A DNA stretch of 9,282 nt, from the NCBI GenBank assembly GCA_016781115.1, contig JADDQX010000055.1:1-9282 (forward strand), in the 5' to 3' direction. Position numbers and translations under genes: made by a program. The DNA comes from Actinomycetota bacterium. Lineage in GTDB: Bacteria; Actinomycetota; CADDZG01; WHSQ01. The notes below the pieces were generated by a model. That model ran no database searches and was not told the DNA's origin. It worked only from the letters and a program-made list of their open reading frames with translations. The number at the start of each line of letters is the position of its first letter. Position 1 is the stretch's first letter. Below are positions 1-6,583 of the stretch, piece after piece.

Positions 1-2
1 CG

Positions 3-1265
3 GAGCCGCGCGGTGAAGGCCGCGGACGCAGGAGACGCCGAGGCCGCGGTGGCCAGGGGGGCCCGGGAGGCCCCGCGAACGTCCCGCACTACATGCGAGA
101 CGACCGCTTGGAAGACACCGACGCCGAAGACGACCCGAATGCAGAGGTGCGGACCGGCGTCCTCGACCTGTTGCCGGAGGGTTACGGGTTCCTGCGGACG
201 AGTGGCTACCTGCCGGGCGACAAGGACGTCTACGTGTCGGTCTCTCAGGTTCGTCGCTTCCACCTGCGCAAAGGCGACGAGGTCGTCGGGTCCGTCCGGT
301 CTCCGAAGGACTCCGAGAAGTACCAGGCGCTTCTCAAGATCCACCAGATCAACGGGCAAGAGCCCGAGCACGCGCAGCGACGACCGCGCTTCGCCGATCT
401 AACGCCGCTGTACCCGGAGGACCGGCTGACGCTCGAGCAGCCGGACAGCCCGCGCTTGGTGACGGCGCGCATCATCGACCTGATCGCGCCTATCGGGAAG
501 GGCCAGCGCGGGATGATCGTGAGCCCCCCGAAGGCGGGCAAGACCACGGTCATGAAGGAGATCGCGAACGCGGTCCGCACCAACAACCCCGAAACCCACC
601 TGATCGTGCTTCTGGTGGACGAGCGGCCGGAAGAGGTTACGGACATGCAACGCTCGGTCGACGGCGAGGTCGTCTATTCGACCTTCGATCGCCCGTCCGA
701 CGACCACATCCAGGTCACCGAGCTCACCCTCGAGCGCGCGAAGCGCCTCGTCGAGATGGGCAAGGACGTGATGATCCTCCTCGACGGGATCACTCGTCTG
801 TCGCGGGCGTACAACCTTGCGACGCCCGCTTCGGGACGGATCCTCTCGGGTGGTGTGGACTCGACGGCTCTGTACCCGCCCAAGCGCTTCTTCGGCGCCG
901 CGAGGAACATCGAGCACGGGGGTTCGCTCACGATCCTGGCCACTGCCTTGGTCGAGACCGGCTCGCGCATGGACGAGGTCATCTTCGAGGAGTTCAAAGG
1001 GACGGGTAACTGGGAGCTCAAGCTCGACCGGAAACTTTCGGAGAAGCGCATCTTCCCCGCGATTGACATATCCGCCTCCGGTACGCGTAAAGAGGAGCTC
1101 CTTCTCACGCCCGAGGAGCTCCAACTCGTGTGGCGGCTGCGGCGCGTTCTCCACGCGCTCGCGGACGGCGGTGCGCTCGAGCTCCTCATCGACAAGATGA
1201 AGGCGACCCAGGGGAACGCGCAGTTCCTGAGGGAGATAGCGAAGGCCCCCGTAAAGGGGGAATAG
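3..1265 (+). CDS. rho: Transcription termination factor Rho (5' end outside window)
   Basis: Hexameric RNA-dependent ATPase/helicase that ends transcription on untranslated RNA. The frame is open to the left edge, so the true start is missing. The ATG at 93 is probably internal, because the 30 codons before it are open and encode an Arg/Gly-rich tract like the N-terminal insert of actinobacterial Rho. Numbering from that Met: the cold-shock-like RNA-binding domain covers about 18-100 (GFLRTSGYLPG, DVYVS), Walker A is PPKAGKT at 145-151, the catalytic-Glu segment is DERPEEV at 176-182, Walker B is ILLDGITRLSRAYN at 228-241, the Q-loop region follows SGGVD near 252, and the arginine finger lies in GTRKEELL (R332). 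All ATPase elements are intact and the C-terminus is complete. It is the first visible gene of a rho-microprotein-rpmE-DUF1385 cluster. Identity is certain; the length of the missing N-terminus is unknown. Confidence 0.97.
   Translation, partial: EPRGEGRGRRRRRGRGGQGGPGGPANVPHYMRDDRLEDTDAEDDPNAEVRTGVLDLLPEGYGFLRTSGYLPGDKDVYVSVSQVRRFHLRKGDEVVGSVRSPKDSEKYQALLKIHQINGQEPEHAQRRPRFADLTPLYPEDRLTLEQPDSPRLVTARIIDLIAPIGKGQRGMIVSPPKAGKTTVMKEIANAVRTNNPETHLIVLLVDERPEEVTDMQRSVDGEVVYSTFDRPSDDHIQVTELTLERAKRLVEMGKDVMILLDGITRLSRAYNLATPASGRILSGGVDSTALYPPKRFFGAARNIEHGGSLTILATALVETGSRMDEVIFEEFKGTGNWELKLDRKLSEKRIFPAIDISASGTRKEELLLTPEELQLVWRLRRVLHALADGGALELLIDKMKATQGNAQFLREIAKAPVKGE
1246..1260 (+). promoter_or_regulatory. 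GC hairpin covering the Shine-Dalgarno of the downstream microprotein
   Basis: CCCCC (1246-1250), loop GTAAA, GGGGG (1256-1260): a perfect 5-bp stem in the last codons of rho. The 3' arm is also the only purine-rich ribosome-binding site 8 nt before the GTG at 1269. Ribosomes finishing rho (stop at 1263-1265) would melt it, so it could couple translation of the two genes. No T-run follows, so it is not a typical intrinsic terminator. Pairing is seen directly; the regulatory role is inferred. Confidence 0.4.
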
Positions 1266-1268
1266 CGG

Positions 1269-1436
1269 GTGCTGGGCTTGGGTTGGCCGCAATGGCTGCT
1301 TATCATCGGCCTCGTCGGCGGTTTGTGGCTGACGTTCCGAGTCATGACGCGGGCGTCCGTAGCCTATGAACGAGCTCGGAAGGCTCGCGAGGCCAGAGAG
1401 CCAGCGCAACTAGAAACAGGAGAGGAATCGACATGA
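1269..1436 (+). CDS. Small single-pass membrane protein (55 aa), unrecognised
   Basis: I do not recognise this protein. A GTG start lies 3 bp after the rho stop, with an AAGGGGG Shine-Dalgarno (1254-1260) at 8-nt spacing. Its TGA (1434-1436) overlaps the rpmE ATG in an ATGA junction, as in tightly coupled operons. The product has a hydrophobic stretch at about residues 5-23 (GWPQWLLIIGLVGGLWLTF), then a basic region (R24, R28, R35, R37, K38, R40, R43) and an acidic tail. By the positive-inside rule the C-terminus should be cytoplasmic. Third-position GC is 25/30 in the first part but only 10/25 in the second, weaker than expected for this genome, so coding status rests mainly on the exact fit between neighbours and the membrane segment. 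It could be an untranslated spacer. The function is unknown. Confidence 0.6.
   Translation: MLGLGWPQWLLIIGLVGGLWLTFRVMTRASVAYERARKAREAREPAQLETGEEST
1418..1425 (+). promoter_or_regulatory. Strong ribosome-binding site of rpmE
   Basis: AGGAGAGG at 1418-1425 lies 7 nt before the ATG at 1433, the best Shine-Dalgarno on the left side of the window. It sits inside the last codons of the 55-aa upstream frame and fits high expression of a ribosomal protein. Confidence 0.75.
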
Positions 1437-1654
1437 AACAGGGCATCCACCCCGACTTCAAAGAGACGAAGGTCACCTGCTCCTGCGGCAACACCTTCGT
1501 CACCCGCAGCGTCAAAGAGGAGCTCCACGTCGAGCTCTGCAACAACTGCCACCCCTTCTACACGGGCAAGCAGAAGCTGGTCGACACCGGGGGCCGCGTC
1601 GAGCGTTTCCAGAAGAAGTACGGAAAGAAGACCCCGACTTCCGACCAGAGCTGA
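1433..1654 (+). CDS. rpmE: 50S ribosomal protein L31, zinc-binding (C+) type
   Basis: A 73-residue protein of the large ribosomal subunit, located at the central protuberance where it bridges to the 30S subunit. It opens with MKQGIHPDF, typical of L31, and carries two cysteine pairs, C16-x-C18 and C36-x-x-C39, that make the zinc site. It is therefore the C+ form, not the zinc-independent C- paralogue that many bacteria induce under zinc starvation. The segment NNCHPFYTGKQ is the family's signature, and the length matches. It is preceded by a strong Shine-Dalgarno and overlaps the upstream small frame by 4 bases. Adjacency to rho is a classical arrangement in Gram-positive bacteria. The C-terminus is basic, then ends in a short polar tail. 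Confidence 0.97.
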   Translation: MKQGIHPDFKETKVTCSCGNTFVTRSVKEELHVELCNNCHPFYTGKQKLVDTGGRVERFQKKYGKKTPTSDQS

Positions 1655-1662
1655 CCCTCTAA

Positions 1663-2607
1663 GTGCCGCCAACACACGACCACAAACGGCCTTCGATCGG
1701 GGGCCAGGCCGTTCTAGAGGGCGTGATGATGCGCGGCCCCGCCTCCTGGTCCGTCGCCTGCCGTCGACCGGATCAAACGATCGCGGTCGAGCGTCACGAC
1801 CTGCCGACGATGGCGGAGCGGCATCCGTGGCTGAAGAAGCCGCTGGCCCGCGGTGTCCTCGTCCTGGTCGAGTCTCTGCAGATCGGGATCAAGGCGCTGA
1901 TGATCTCGGCGAACCACGCGCTCGAAGAGGAAGAGCAGCTGAGCGACAAGCAGCTCGGCTGGACGATGGGGACCGCGATGTTGCTGTTCTCTGCGATCTT
2001 CATCGTGTTGCCGGTGTTCGGAACGCGCCTGATCCAGTCGTTGGTCGCAGGTTTCACCGGCGAGTCGAAGCTCGTCTTCAACCTGATCGAGGGCGGCGTT
2101 CGTCTCACGATGTTCGTCGGATACCTGTTCGTGATCGGGCAGTTCAAAGACATCCGGCGGGTGTTCCAGTACCACGGCGCGGAGCACAAGACCATCTACG
2201 CGTACGAGAACGGCGACGACCTGGATCCCGCCGAGATCGACCGCAAGTACTCGACGCTTCACGTGCGCTGCGGAACGAACTTCCTGTTCATCGTTCTGTT
2301 CTTGACGATCGTGGCGCACTTCATCATGGACCTGTTCCTTCCCGAAGCCTTGCTGCCGCGGATCGCCATGCGTCTGTTGGCGATCCCAGTGCTCGCCGGC
2401 ATCTCTTACGAGGCGATCAAGCTGGGGTCGAAGAACGAGGACTCGCTGTTCTTCCGCGTCTCGATGTTGCCGGGTCTCCTGTTGCAGAAGATCACGACCA
2501 AGCCGCCCTCTCTCGACCAGATCGAAGTGGCCATCGCGGCGATGCAGGCCGTTGCCAAAGACATCGAAGCTCCCGTGGATGAGAACGTCCCGGAGCCGCT
2601 GGACTGA
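1663..2607 (+). CDS. DUF1385 family (YqhQ-like) integral membrane protein
   Basis: A 314-residue membrane protein of the DUF1385/YqhQ family, whose biochemical role is not established. Diagnostic segments are IGGQAVLEGVMMRGP (12-26), YHGAEHKTIYAYE (170-182), a TLH-x-RCGTNFL motif (198-208, C203) and a tail near 285-297 (QIEVAIAAMQAVA). Hydrophobic segments lie at about 101-120, 141-160, 207-226 and 236-253, giving roughly four membrane passes. The GTG at 1663 is chosen because it is 8 bp after the rpmE stop and leaves a short leader before the conserved motif; the next ATG (about 1724) falls inside that motif. No good Shine-Dalgarno is seen, so translation may be coupled to rpmE. DUF1385 genes often lie between rpmE and prfA, and here the gene closes the first plus-strand block. 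The family is secure; the function is not. Confidence 0.93.
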   Translation: MPPTHDHKRPSIGGQAVLEGVMMRGPASWSVACRRPDQTIAVERHDLPTMAERHPWLKKPLARGVLVLVESLQIGIKALMISANHALEEEEQLSDKQLGWTMGTAMLLFSAIFIVLPVFGTRLIQSLVAGFTGESKLVFNLIEGGVRLTMFVGYLFVIGQFKDIRRVFQYHGAEHKTIYAYENGDDLDPAEIDRKYSTLHVRCGTNFLFIVLFLTIVAHFIMDLFLPEALLPRIAMRLLAIPVLAGISYEAIKLGSKNEDSLFFRVSMLPGLLLQKITTKPPSLDQIEVAIAAMQAVAKDIEAPVDENVPEPLD

Positions 2608-2623
2608 TCCGGCGGGTCAGCCC
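2601..2623. terminator. Possible hairpin between convergent stop codons
   Basis: GG-a-CTGA (2601-2607) can pair with TCAG-c-CC (2617-2623): six pairs with one mismatch around a 9-nt loop, spanning the stops of both convergent genes. Only 9 bp separate the two genes. There is no T-run on either side, so this is weak evidence for a bidirectional terminator. Rho-dependent termination is equally possible. Confidence 0.25.
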
Positions 2624-4587
2624 CCGACGATCGGTAGGAGCCCGACGCCTCTGACGACGAGGTAGCTCGCGGTCCAGAATGGGGTGCCGTCCGACGTCTT
2701 CACCGCGGTCAACGTGAGGGTGCGGGTGCGTTGGCCGCCGACGTCCTGCTCGGCCCCCAGCTCGACCAGGCCGAAACCCGAACCCTTCGCTTTCTTGATG
2801 AGGAACTGTGGGTCGATGTCGTCGAAGAACCTGTTCTGCTCGGTTCCCGAAGAGACGATCTCGACGATCCGCGGGACGTCGGGGGAGAGGTTCTTCTGGG
2901 GGAACTCGTGGAGCCTGTGGCCGTGCGCGTCCCCGGACAGGATCAGGACCGGAGCCCCGAGCGTCTGGAAGAAGTCGACGAGCTCGGACCACTCGAACGT
3001 GTAGTGACGACGCCAGCCCTCGGGGCTGGCGTCGGAGCCGAAGGCCATCGGCGACGAGACCACGAGAAGGGCCATCTGATCTGCTACCGCGGCCCTCATC
3101 GAGTCCTTGAGCCATCTCTTCTGCGCATCTCCCAGCTTCGAGCGTGTCTCGGCCGGCACACCTTTGCCGGTGGAGAACCCGCGGCAATCGATCGAGAACA
3201 CCGATACGTCTCCATAGCGGGTCTCGTAGTACGGCCCCGGGTTCCCGTTCATCGCGTCGTGCGCGCGGATGGTGAACGGCCTGAGCGTCGTTCCGTCCGC
3301 CCGGTTCACGCCGTACTCCGCGTCGTCGCGTGCCAGCCCCAAAGGCACCTCTCGTGTGAGCGCTGCGATCCCGGGGTCGAGCAGCATCCTCGTCCAGTGA
3401 TCGTGATACGTGTCGGAAGCTTGAGCGATCACCTTGCTGAGCACGTAGCCGAAGTCCCCCTGGTGCAGGTAGAAGTCCGGCAACTTCAACCGAGCGTGCT
3501 CGAACGACCGCTTCGGCGTCGGTTGCCACCGGGTGCAGGAGCCGAACGTGAAGCGAACCGGAAGGCCCGCGGCCGGACCGGTCCTGAAGCTGGAGGTGGG
3601 TCCGACGACCGTCACGCCGCCGCGCCTTGCGAGCGCTCGCCAGTACACCAAGCTGGACTCCCCGAAGCTCGAGAAGTCGAGCCGCCCCTTCACCACCAGA
3701 GCCCGGTTAGTACGTTTCGCGACCGTTCTGTGAACAGGCTGCGCGAAGGCTGCGTCGCGTGCGACCTCGAACCACATCTCTGCGGGAACAGCCGACGCCG
3801 CAACGGCGGTGATCGTGGATGCGCGCGGAGGGCCGGTGAAGGAGAACGTGATGGACGGCGTAGTGGTTGTCCCCCTCCCTTCAGAGCGGGCTGCGAAGTC
3901 GATCACTCTCGCTGTAGACGACCGCCTGTTGGTGGCGTGCTGGAAGAAGAGGCCGAACGCCCCCTTGGTTGTGAGTGCATCGGGGCCGCCATCGATCACC
4001 TCGATCGCCCACTTCAGAGGCTCGGCGGTCCCGGCCGGCCAGGCCTTGGCGCGGAGCCGCACGGGCCCGCTGCCGCGGACCTGCAGGCGGATGCGGTACC
4101 GGCGGTTCGCGACGTAGCCCATCTTCTTCTTGCCCAGGTTCTTTACGTCGTGATGCCCGCAGCGTCCGATCCGCAGGAGGTTGTCCGGCGACAGGTAGGC
4201 GACGTAATAGTCCGCGTAGCCGGTGGCCCGCGCCGCCACACCGATGCGCGCGGTCGCGTTCGAGGTCGAGAGCGTGGCGCGCACATCGACGTCGGCCACG
4301 TCGTGGTCCAGGACCAGGACCGGGTTCGGCCGATAGAAGTTCGTGTTCTCCGTAGCGGGCAGGCGGTAGACGCCGCGCCGGGAATCGATCGCCCATCTCC
4401 GCTCGTACCGCTGGTTGAACCACGCGCCGCCCCAACCCGTCCGGTCCCCGCGGTTGAAGTCGTCTGCGAACAGGGGATCGTTCCGTCGCCGTCGCCGCCC
4501 GAGCGCTTGCGCGGGAGCGATGCGAGAAGCCGCGGCCCCCACGGCCGCGAGCGATCCACCTATGAATCTGCGTCTCGACCGATCCAT
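2617..4587 (-). CDS. Tat-exported PhoD-like metallophosphatase with N-terminal LamG-like domain
   Basis: A 656-residue predicted secreted phosphoesterase. The N-terminus has a twin-arginine signal (SRRRFIGGS, 4-12), an Ala-rich stretch and a probable cleavage near AQALG (26-30). Residues about 38-232 look like a concanavalin/LamG-type beta-sandwich (DDFNRGDRTGW...). A fibronectin-like strand region typical of the PhoD N-domain covers about 244-336. The catalytic part from about 343 shows FTFGSC (C351), FYLHQGDFGY (D378, Y381), SVFSIDCRGFS (462-472), LGDAQKRWLKDSM (485-497) and LSGDAHGHRL (550-559). The usual DDH(D/E) motif reads DDAEYG (421-426), so the His is replaced by Ala. Enzymes of this family release phosphate from mono- or diesters using Fe/Ca or similar metals; the substrate here is unknown. 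It starts at ATG 4587 with a modest CAGGGA site, transcribed against its neighbours. The family is sure; catalytic activity is uncertain. Confidence 0.88.
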   Translation of the reverse strand: MDRSRRRFIGGSLAAVGAAASRIAPAQALGRRRRRNDPLFADDFNRGDRTGWGGAWFNQRYERRWAIDSRRGVYRLPATENTNFYRPNPVLVLDHDVADVDVRATLSTSNATARIGVAARATGYADYYVAYLSPDNLLRIGRCGHHDVKNLGKKKMGYVANRRYRIRLQVRGSGPVRLRAKAWPAGTAEPLKWAIEVIDGGPDALTTKGAFGLFFQHATNRRSSTARVIDFAARSEGRGTTTTPSITFSFTGPPRASTITAVAASAVPAEMWFEVARDAAFAQPVHRTVAKRTNRALVVKGRLDFSSFGESSLVYWRALARRGGVTVVGPTSSFRTGPAAGLPVRFTFGSCTRWQPTPKRSFEHARLKLPDFYLHQGDFGYVLSKVIAQASDTYHDHWTRMLLDPGIAALTREVPLGLARDDAEYGVNRADGTTLRPFTIRAHDAMNGNPGPYYETRYGDVSVFSIDCRGFSTGKGVPAETRSKLGDAQKRWLKDSMRAAVADQMALLVVSSPMAFGSDASPEGWRRHYTFEWSELVDFFQTLGAPVLILSGDAHGHRLHEFPQKNLSPDVPRIVEIVSSGTEQNRFFDDIDPQFLIKKAKGSGFGLVELGAEQDVGGQRTRTLTLTAVKTSDGTPFWTASYLVVRGVGLLPIVGG

Positions 4588-4718
4588 CGCCGTCCCTGCC
4601 GCAGTCTGGTCTGCCCTCTTCTTCGTCGGTAGCTCAGATGTATCCTTGAGGAAGTCCCGGAGAATATCCAGACTCCGGCGCGCCCCGACACGGGCAGCAT
4701 CTACAGAGGAAAGGCCTT
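4588..4718. promoter_or_regulatory. Divergent control region between phosphatase gene and prfA
   Basis: This 131-bp gap holds the start signals of two divergent genes. On the plus strand TATCCT (4641-4646) is a fair -10 (4/6) but has no good -35; it would give a prfA leader of about 65 nt containing the inverted repeat at 4657-4678. The prfA ribosome-binding site is AGAGGA (4705-4710), 8 nt before ATG 4719. On the minus strand TATTCT (inside 4661-4670) is a possible -10 for the phosphatase gene. These promoter calls are weak. I see no coding frame, tRNA or riboswitch here. Confidence 0.4.
4657..4678. repeat. Perfect inverted repeat upstream of prfA
   Basis: CCGGAG (4657-4662) and CTCCGG (4673-4678) are perfect 6-bp inverted arms around a 10-nt AT-richer centre (AATATCCAGA). 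It could be an operator dyad (about 16 bp between arm centres) or a leader hairpin of prfA. A smaller stem, CCCG-aca-CGGG (4684-4694), follows directly. No T-run follows, so a terminator is unlikely. The repeat is seen; its role is unknown. Confidence 0.5.
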
Positions 4719-5792
4719 ATGCACCTACCAGAGGCCCGCCTGAAGGAACTGGAAACCCGCTTCGAGCAGGTCGAGCGCGAGTTGGCGGATCCTTCCCTCG
4801 GCGGCCGCCCCGACAAACTGAAACAGCTGGGCAAGGAGCATGCCGAGCTGAAGCCGACCGTCGACGCCTGGCGGACCTACCAGCGCGCCTCCGAGGATCT
4901 ACAAGAGGCGAAGGAGATGCTGAGCGGCTCCTCTGGAGAAGAGAAGGCCTACATAGAAGAAGAGATCGCGACCCAGAAGGCGACGCTTCGCGCTCTGGAG
5001 GAGCAGATCACCGAGGCGCTTCTCCCGAAGGACCCAAACGACGACCGAGACGTGATCGTGGAGGTCCGGGCCGGCGCGGGCGGCGACGAGGCGGGGTTGT
5101 TCGCGGCAGCGCTCTTCCGGATGTACACGCGCTACGCGGAAGCTCATCGCTGGAAGACCGAGGTGCTGTCGTCGAACCCAAGCGGCGTGGGCGGGTTGAA
5201 GGAGGTCGTGTTCGCGGTCAAGGGGAAGGGCGCGTATTCGCGTCTGAAGCACGAGGGCGGCGTCCACCGCGTCCAACGCGTCCCGGTCACCGAGTCCAGC
5301 GGCCGCATCCACACCTCGGCCGCCGGAGTCCTCGTCATGCCCGAGGCCGAGGAGGTGGAGGTCGAGATAGACCCCAACGAGCTGAGGATCGACGTCTATC
5401 GCTCCAGTGGCCCTGGAGGGCAGTCCGTCAACACCACCGACTCCGCGGTCCGGATCAAGCACCTCCCGACCGGGGTGGAGGTCGCGTGTCAGGACGAGAA
5501 GTCGCAGCTGCAGAACAAGGAGAAGGCGATGCGCATCCTGCGCGCGCGGTTGCTCCAGATCGAACAGGAGAAGCAGCTCGCGGAACAGGCCGCAGAACGC
5601 AAGTCCCAGTACCGAAGCGCGGACCGGTCCGAACGGATCCGGACCTACAACTTCCCCGAGAACCGCGTGTCGGACCATCGCATCAACTACACGGTCCACC
5701 GGCTCAGCGAGATCCTCGAGGGCGATCTGGACGACCTCATCGACCGGTTGGTGGCGGAGGATCGCGCCGCGGGTCTGGAGCACGCCTCCTGA
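4719..5792 (+). CDS. prfA: Peptide chain release factor 1 (RF1)
   Basis: A 357-residue class I release factor that recognises UAA and UAG in the ribosomal A site and triggers peptide release. The helical N-terminal domain covers about 1-105. The codon-recognition motif is PVT (189-191) within HRVQRVPVTESSGRIHTS, the P-x-T form of RF1 and not the SPF of RF2. The catalytic GGQ is at 233-235 in RSSGPGGQSVNTTDSAVRIKH, where Q235 is the expected methylation target of PrmC, encoded next. The length matches the family. The ATG at 4719 has a good Shine-Dalgarno and no competing upstream start. This gene opens the second plus-strand block, with its own leader region. Its TGA overlaps the CTG start of prmC, placing the factor and its modifying enzyme under coupled translation. 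Confidence 0.98.
   Translation: MHLPEARLKELETRFEQVERELADPSLGGRPDKLKQLGKEHAELKPTVDAWRTYQRASEDLQEAKEMLSGSSGEEKAYIEEEIATQKATLRALEEQITEALLPKDPNDDRDVIVEVRAGAGGDEAGLFAAALFRMYTRYAEAHRWKTEVLSSNPSGVGGLKEVVFAVKGKGAYSRLKHEGGVHRVQRVPVTESSGRIHTSAAGVLVMPEAEEVEVEIDPNELRIDVYRSSGPGGQSVNTTDSAVRIKHLPTGVEVACQDEKSQLQNKEKAMRILRARLLQIEQEKQLAEQAAERKSQYRSADRSERIRTYNFPENRVSDHRINYTVHRLSEILEGDLDDLIDRLVAEDRAAGLEHAS
5777..5780 (+). promoter_or_regulatory. Shine-Dalgarno that supports the CTG start of prmC
   Basis: GGAG at 5777-5780, inside the end of prfA, lies 8 nt before CTG 5789, which is ideal spacing. No ATG, GTG or TTG occurs in the prmC frame near it, so this site helps decide the start. Confidence 0.5.
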
Positions 5793-6583
5793 CCGATCCG
5801 GAGCGGGTCCGGGATATCTCCGAGACGCTTGCCCGCGCCGGCATCCACAACGCGGACCGCGAGGCGCGCTGGCTGATCGAGGCGGCGCCGCACGACGAGG
5901 AGCGGCTCATGGATCTCGTGCGGCGAAGGGCCGCCGGCGCGCCGCTGCAGTACCTGACCGGCCTCGCCGGGTTCCGCTACCTGGAGTTGCAGATCGGACC
6001 CGGAGCGCTGGTGCCCCGGCCGGAAACGGAATCCCTGGCCGGCCGCGCGATCGAGGTGCTCCCGCCACGGGGGACCGTCATCGACGTAGGTACGGGAGCG
6101 GGTCCGATAGCTCTATCCATCGCGCACGAGCGGCCGGATGCGCGAGTGATCGGCACGGAGATCTCCGAACAGGCGATGCAGTGGGCGCGCAAGAACCGCG
6201 GCCAACTCGGGCTCGACGTCGAGCTCATCCTGTGCGACCTCTTCGAGGGCGTCCCGAACCCGCTGCGGGGACGGGTCGACGTGGTCGTCTCGAACCCGCC
6301 TTACGTATCGGAGAGTGAGAGGGACGCGCTTCCGGTGGAGGTCGCGGACCACGAGCCGGAGATCGCCCTCTTCTCGGCGCGGGACGGACTCGAGATCTTC
6401 GAGCGCATCGCGGTGAGCGCGAAGGGGTGGTTGCGCGACGGCGGCGTCCTGCTCTCGGAGATCGGAGATCGCCAGGCCGGCGTTGTCGCGCGGCTGCTGA
6501 CGCACCTCGGCTACACGTCTCCGGCCATCCGGGAAGACCTCGTCGGACGCCCGCGCATCGCCGAGGCGAGGTGGCGAGGGTGA
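5789..6583 (+). CDS. prmC: Release factor glutamine N5-methyltransferase PrmC (CTG start)
   Basis: SAM-dependent enzyme that methylates the Gln of the GGQ motif in RF1 and RF2, raising release efficiency. As called it has 264 residues. The N-terminal helical, factor-binding part covers about 1-55, linked by GAPLQYLTGLAGFRYLEL to the Rossmann domain. The domain shows LVPRPETE (74-81), SAM motif I VIDVGTGAGPIALS (97-110) and the substrate-Gln motif NPPY (169-172). In-frame sequence before ATG 5909 encodes conserved N-domain sequence (ETLARAGIHNADREARWLI), so starting there would delete part of the fold. No ATG, GTG or TTG lies between that and well upstream inside prfA. CTG 5789 overlaps the prfA TGA as CTGA and has GGAG at 8 nt. 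The N-domain is a little short for the family. The start is inferred; the function is secure. Confidence 0.93.
   Translation: MTDPERVRDISETLARAGIHNADREARWLIEAAPHDEERLMDLVRRRAAGAPLQYLTGLAGFRYLELQIGPGALVPRPETESLAGRAIEVLPPRGTVIDVGTGAGPIALSIAHERPDARVIGTEISEQAMQWARKNRGQLGLDVELILCDLFEGVPNPLRGRVDVVVSNPPYVSESERDALPVEVADHEPEIALFSARDGLEIFERIAVSAKGWLRDGGVLLSEIGDRQAGVVARLLTHLGYTSPAIREDLVGRPRIAEARWRG

Noticed and set aside
399..1409. Minus-strand open frame of 336 codons opposite rho
   Set aside because: No family motif; the plus strand encodes an intact Rho core. Long antisense frames are expected at this GC content.
1364..1675. Minus-strand open frame of 103 codons opposite rpmE
   Set aside because: It is fully antisense to L31 and its neighbours, with no recognisable feature or start signal.
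2731..4632. Plus-strand open frame of 633 codons opposite the phosphatase gene
   Set aside because: Its translation is rich in Arg, Pro and Gly with no recognisable motif, while the minus strand shows a Tat signal and PhoD motifs throughout. It is a mirror of high-GC codon bias.
4628..4637. GGTAGCTCAG resembling a tRNA D-arm
   Set aside because: No matching acceptor stem, anticodon arm or T-arm (GTTCGAAT-like) follows within 80 bases.
4648..4660. GAGGAAGTCCCGG resembling the conserved GAGGAAAGTCCGG of RNase P RNA
   Set aside because: Only about 70 bases remain before prfA, far too short for RNase P RNA, and the other conserved regions are absent.
4415..5788. Long plus-strand open frame running from the phosphatase gene through prfA into prmC
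   Set aside because: Only its last 264 codons make PrmC. The upstream part is a shadow of the prfA frame with low-complexity Arg/Gly content; a fusion protein is not supported.
6427..6579. Upstream extension of the threonylcarbamoyl-AMP synthase frame to ATG 6427
   Set aside because: The extra 51 residues lie inside prmC, are Arg/Pro-rich and are not part of the YrdC fold. The overlapping GTG at 6580 gives the normal length.
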